The notes under the pieces: generated by a model
The model's database searches: none
The model's input: the letters and a program-made list of their open reading frames with translations, nothing else
What the model was told of the DNA's origin: nothing
Shown: in pieces, positions 6,037 through 7,604 of the stretch
Position numbering within the stretch: the stretch's first letter is position 1
Layout of the letters: each line of letters starts with the position of its first letter
NCBI GenBank assembly: GCA_016217625.1
Contig: JACRHK010000167.1
Span: 1 to 7,604 of the forward strand
Origin: Nitrospirota bacterium
Lineage (GTDB): Bacteria; Nitrospirota; RBG-16-64-22; JACRHK01
Length of the DNA stretch: 7,604 bases
Reading direction: 5' to 3'
Position numbers and translations under genes: made by a program

Positions 6037-6228
6037 ATGAAGTTTAGCGAATTGGTGAGACTGTTGGAAGAATACGGCTTCAGAATTGTCAAAGAGAGAG
6101 GGTCTGTGAGATACTATAGGAAGCCCGGATGGGAGAGGCTCATTAGAGTGGATTATCACGGTTCAAAAGAGGTGCCTGCCGGCACTTGTCATGCCATCTT
6201 GAAAGCAGCGGGCATCAAGAAAAGGTAG
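6037..6228 (+). CDS. hicA: HicA-family toxin, variant lacking the GSH histidine
   Basis: This 63-residue product has the HicA/YcfA (PF07927) pattern: an N-terminal helix SELVRLLEEYGF, a central beta hairpin, and HGSKEVPAGT (41-50) followed by the terminal helix AILKAAGIKK. HicA toxins are small double-stranded-RNA-binding-like mRNA interferases. Their catalytic histidine normally lies in a GSHxxY motif; here it is GSVRYY (22-27), with Val24 in that place. The start at ATG 6037 is preferred, with a weak GGTG site at 6028-6031. GTG at 6016 is in frame but would add seven unconserved residues. GC is about 43% over 6061-6120, well below the flanking genes. hicB follows after a 10-base gap. It may be a toxin of a divergent subclass or an inactive member. 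Confidence 0.8.
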   Translation: MKFSELVRLLEEYGFRIVKERGSVRYYRKPGWERLIRVDYHGSKEVPAGTCHAILKAAGIKKR

Positions 6229-6232
6229 GAGG
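6227..6232 (+). promoter_or_regulatory. Strong ribosome site for hicB overlapping the hicA stop
   Basis: AGGAGG begins inside the hicA TAG stop (6226-6228) and lies six bases before the hicB ATG at 6239. hicA itself has only a weak site. This asymmetry would favour making antitoxin in excess of toxin from a shared mRNA. Confidence 0.7.
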
Positions 6233-6238
6233 CAGACG

Positions 6239-6484
6239 ATGATCGAATTGCCCTACACGCTCATCATCGAAGCGACCGAAGAACCTGACTATTTCGGTTT
6301 TTTCTCGCCGGACCTTGAAGGGTTTTCGGGGATAGGCCACTCCATCGAAGATTGTATCTACAAAGCGAAGTGGGGGATGGTCGAGCATGTCAACCTGTTG
6401 AAAGGGCAGGATTTACCTGTTCCGCAGAAAAACCCCAATCCGAAAATCATCATTCAAAACGAAGAGAAGTTGGTAGCCGCATAG
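6239..6484 (+). CDS. hicB: HicB-family antitoxin, single-domain form
   Basis: The 81-residue product matches the partial RNase H-like HicB fold: an N-terminal strand YTLIIEA (6-12), then FGFFSPDLEGFSGIGHSIEDC (19-39) with the typical D-L-E-G-F pattern, followed by a helix over about 40-55. HicB binds and neutralises HicA. No helix-turn-helix or ribbon-helix-helix domain follows the fold; the C-terminal tail is short and polar (NPNPKIIIQNEEKLVAA, 65-81). Direct operator binding by this protein alone is therefore doubtful. The start is set by AGGAGG six bases upstream. The gene ends 33 bases before the phosphatase ATG with no visible terminator, so read-through into that gene is likely. Confidence 0.85.
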   Translation: MIELPYTLIIEATEEPDYFGFFSPDLEGFSGIGHSIEDCIYKAKWGMVEHVNLLKGQDLPVPQKNPNPKIIIQNEEKLVAA

Positions 6485-6517
6485 TTGGTATCTGAGACGT
6501 TCCTCAATTCTGTAAAG

Positions 6518-7165
6518 ATGCAGTGGCCTATCGACCTCTTGATTTTCGACCTGGACGGGACGCTGGTGGACTCCCGCCAGGACATCTTCAACGCCGTCAA
6601 CCGGATGCTCGACCAGCTAGCCCTAGACCCTTTGCCGCCGGAGACGATCGTGGGGTATGTGGGGAACGGCGTGCGGGAGTTGATCCACCGATCGCTGGGG
6701 CCCGCCCATCTCGACCGCTTGAAAGAGGGGATGGCGCACTTCCTGGATCACTACTCGGCCCACCTGCTTGATAAGACCCATCTTTACCCCGGCGTGACGG
6801 AAACGCTAGAGGCGCTCGCAGGGAAACGCATGGCCGTCGTCTCCAACAAGCTGGAGGACCTGTCGCGCCGGATCTTACAGGGGCTGGGGGTGGCGCAGCA
6901 CTTCGCCCTGGTCGTCGGCGGAGATACGGTCGGCAGAAAGAAGCCCTCCCCCGAGGCGATTCGCTGGGTTCTCACGCGCCTGGGGGTCCTGCCGGATCGG
7001 ACGATGATCGTGGGCGACAGCCCCACCGACATCGAGGCCGGCCGCGCCGCCGGCATCCGGACCTGCGGCGTGACCTACGGCTTCAGGCCGCCGGAGTTGG
7101 TCCGGGCGGCACGACCGGACCTGGTGATTGACGATCTGCGCGCCCTGCGGGATCACGTCGTCTAA
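6518..7165 (+). CDS. gph: HAD-superfamily phosphatase, probable phosphoglycolate phosphatase
   Basis: A 215-residue HAD hydrolase of the phosphoglycolate phosphatase type, which removes 2-phosphoglycolate formed by oxygenase side reactions or DNA 3'-end repair. The catalytic motif DLDGTLVDS starts at D11 with the second aspartate at D13. Motif II is SNK (109-111), the motif III lysine is in GRKKPSPE (139-146) and motif IV is GDSPTDIEAG (166-175). A helical cap domain occupies about residues 20-90. ATG 6518 is chosen over TTG 6485, which would add eleven unconserved residues; the ribosome site is weak. It sits between two toxin-antitoxin modules and has no clear promoter of its own, so it may be co-transcribed with hicAB. 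GC content returns to the high level of the upstream genes. Other HAD phosphatases of similar size share these motifs, so the substrate is probable, not certain. Confidence 0.85.
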   Translation: MQWPIDLLIFDLDGTLVDSRQDIFNAVNRMLDQLALDPLPPETIVGYVGNGVRELIHRSLGPAHLDRLKEGMAHFLDHYSAHLLDKTHLYPGVTETLEALAGKRMAVVSNKLEDLSRRILQGLGVAQHFALVVGGDTVGRKKPSPEAIRWVLTRLGVLPDRTMIVGDSPTDIEAGRAAGIRTCGVTYGFRPPELVRAARPDLVIDDLRALRDHVV

Positions 7166-7195
7166 TATCACCCAGCAAAGGAGTTTGGGCAAGGG

Positions 7196-7224
7196 TTGAC
7201 TATAAGTAATGAGTACTATATACT
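7196..7224 (+). promoter_or_regulatory. Strong promoter of the Phd-PIN toxin-antitoxin operon, with palindrome
   Basis: TTGACT (7196-7201) and TATACT (7219-7224) are separated by exactly 17 bases and match the sigma70 consensus at 5/6 positions each. The spacer contains the palindrome AGTACT (7212-7217), and AGTA/TACT arms flank TATA at 7212-7224. Phd/YefM antitoxins repress their own operons by binding short palindromes over the promoter, so this is a sensible operator. The operator role is inferred. Confidence 0.7.
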
Positions 7225-7244
7225 TCTAATTGGAGATGATGGGT

Positions 7245-7553
7245 ATGAAGCGGCGGGGGGATACAACGAAAAGGGTTCCGGCGCTCCAGGCGCGCACGCG
7301 GTTTGGCGAGATTTTAAAAAGCGTTCAGTCTGGTCAAGCGCGTTATCTTGTCGAAAAAGGGGGAATCCCGGTAGCCGGGATTATCAGCGCGGAGGAGTTT
7401 CAACGTCTCATTGAGGAGCGCGAAGCGCGATTTCGCCTCATCGACGAGATCCGATCCGGATTGCCGTCCGTGCCGGAGGAAGAGGTTGCAAGCGACGTGG
7501 CCTCCGCCAGAGCAAAGGTTCGCGCAAAACGGCGTGGATCGGGTCGTTCTTGA
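7245..7553 (+). CDS. Phd/YefM-family antitoxin
   Basis: The 102-residue product has the Phd/YefM (PF02604) pattern. An N-terminal segment VPALQARTRFGEILKSVQSG (11-30) forms the dimerising, DNA-binding fold. It is followed by RYLVEKGGIPVAGIISAEEF (33-52), the typical strand and helix with G-x-PVA. The charged tail (about 60-102) would wrap the toxin. Antitoxins of this type neutralise a partner toxin and repress their own promoter. ATG 7245 is preferred because GGAG at 7232-7235 is nine bases upstream; ATG at 7236 or 7239 and TTG at 7230 are also in frame. The stop lies inside the next gene, whose GTG is 17 bases earlier, so the pair is translationally coupled. The partner is a PIN-domain protein rather than the RelE- or Doc-type partners of classic YefM and Phd. 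Confidence 0.88.
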   Translation: MKRRGDTTKRVPALQARTRFGEILKSVQSGQARYLVEKGGIPVAGIISAEEFQRLIEEREARFRLIDEIRSGLPSVPEEEVASDVASARAKVRAKRRGSGRS

Positions 7554-7604
7554 CACTAACCAGATTGTCAGCGGCCTTTTAACGCGCCATGGGGCGCAAG
7601 CCGA
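7534..7604 (+). CDS. PIN-domain toxin, N-terminal fragment (cut by window end)
   Basis: Only the first 23 codons are in the window. Starting at GTG 7534 they read MDRVVLDTNQIVSGLLTRHG, the classic start of a PIN-domain toxin (COG1569-like): beta strand, catalytic aspartate in DTN (residues 7-9), then V-S-G/A-L-L. PIN toxins are Mg-dependent ribonucleases of VapC-like type. The gene overlaps the antitoxin by 20 bases in another frame and has no strong ribosome site, so it is probably translated by coupling. The rest of the active site lies beyond position 7604. Confidence 0.75.
   Translation, partial: MDRVVLDTNQIVSGLLTRHGAQA

Noticed and set aside
7196..7414. 72-codon frame starting at TTG 7196
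   Set aside because: Its start is the -35 hexamer of the antitoxin promoter and it overlaps the antitoxin in another frame with no domain.

Overview
This is a gene-dense, mostly high-GC bacterial window (spot counts reach about 77% GC in the oxidoreductase gene) with ten genes and almost no non-coding DNA. No rRNA, tRNA, transposase or CRISPR array is seen. The protein families and the long HflX and RhlB types fit an environmental, free-living Gram-negative-like bacterium, perhaps NC10/Methylomirabilota, Rokubacteria or a deltaproteobacterial-type lineage. That placement is an impression and cannot be fixed from the sequence alone.

Layout. Minus strand: a ribonuclease Z-like metallo-beta-lactamase hydrolase (14-985). 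Then a 217-bp AT-rich divergent intergenic region (986-1202), mostly filled by an unusual heptanucleotide repeat (consensus CAAARTG) in three blocks, the last of them inverted so that a long imperfect hairpin is possible. Plus strand: hflX (ribosome-rescue GTPase) overlapping by one base a DUF92 membrane protein gene, forming operon 1. Next comes a promoter directly abutting the start of an rhlB-like DEAD-box RNA helicase gene, which overlaps by four bases a zinc-lobe quinone-oxidoreductase-like gene, forming operon 2. Then a lower-GC hicA-hicB toxin-antitoxin cassette, a phosphoglycolate phosphatase-type HAD gene, and a second toxin-antitoxin pair (Phd/YefM antitoxin plus a PIN-domain toxin cut by the window edge) with its own strong promoter.

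How it fits together. The first 5 kb is RNA- and translation-centred: an RNase Z-like enzyme, HflX and RhlB all act on RNA or ribosomes. The last 1.6 kb is an accessory patch in which two unrelated toxin-antitoxin modules bracket one metabolic repair gene. The least conventional features are the heptamer array and the hairpin it forms in the probable hflX leader, the lack of a normal hflX start codon next to a perfect Shine-Dalgarno, two promoters placed so that their transcripts would be leaderless or nearly so, and a HicA whose canonical histidine is a valine.
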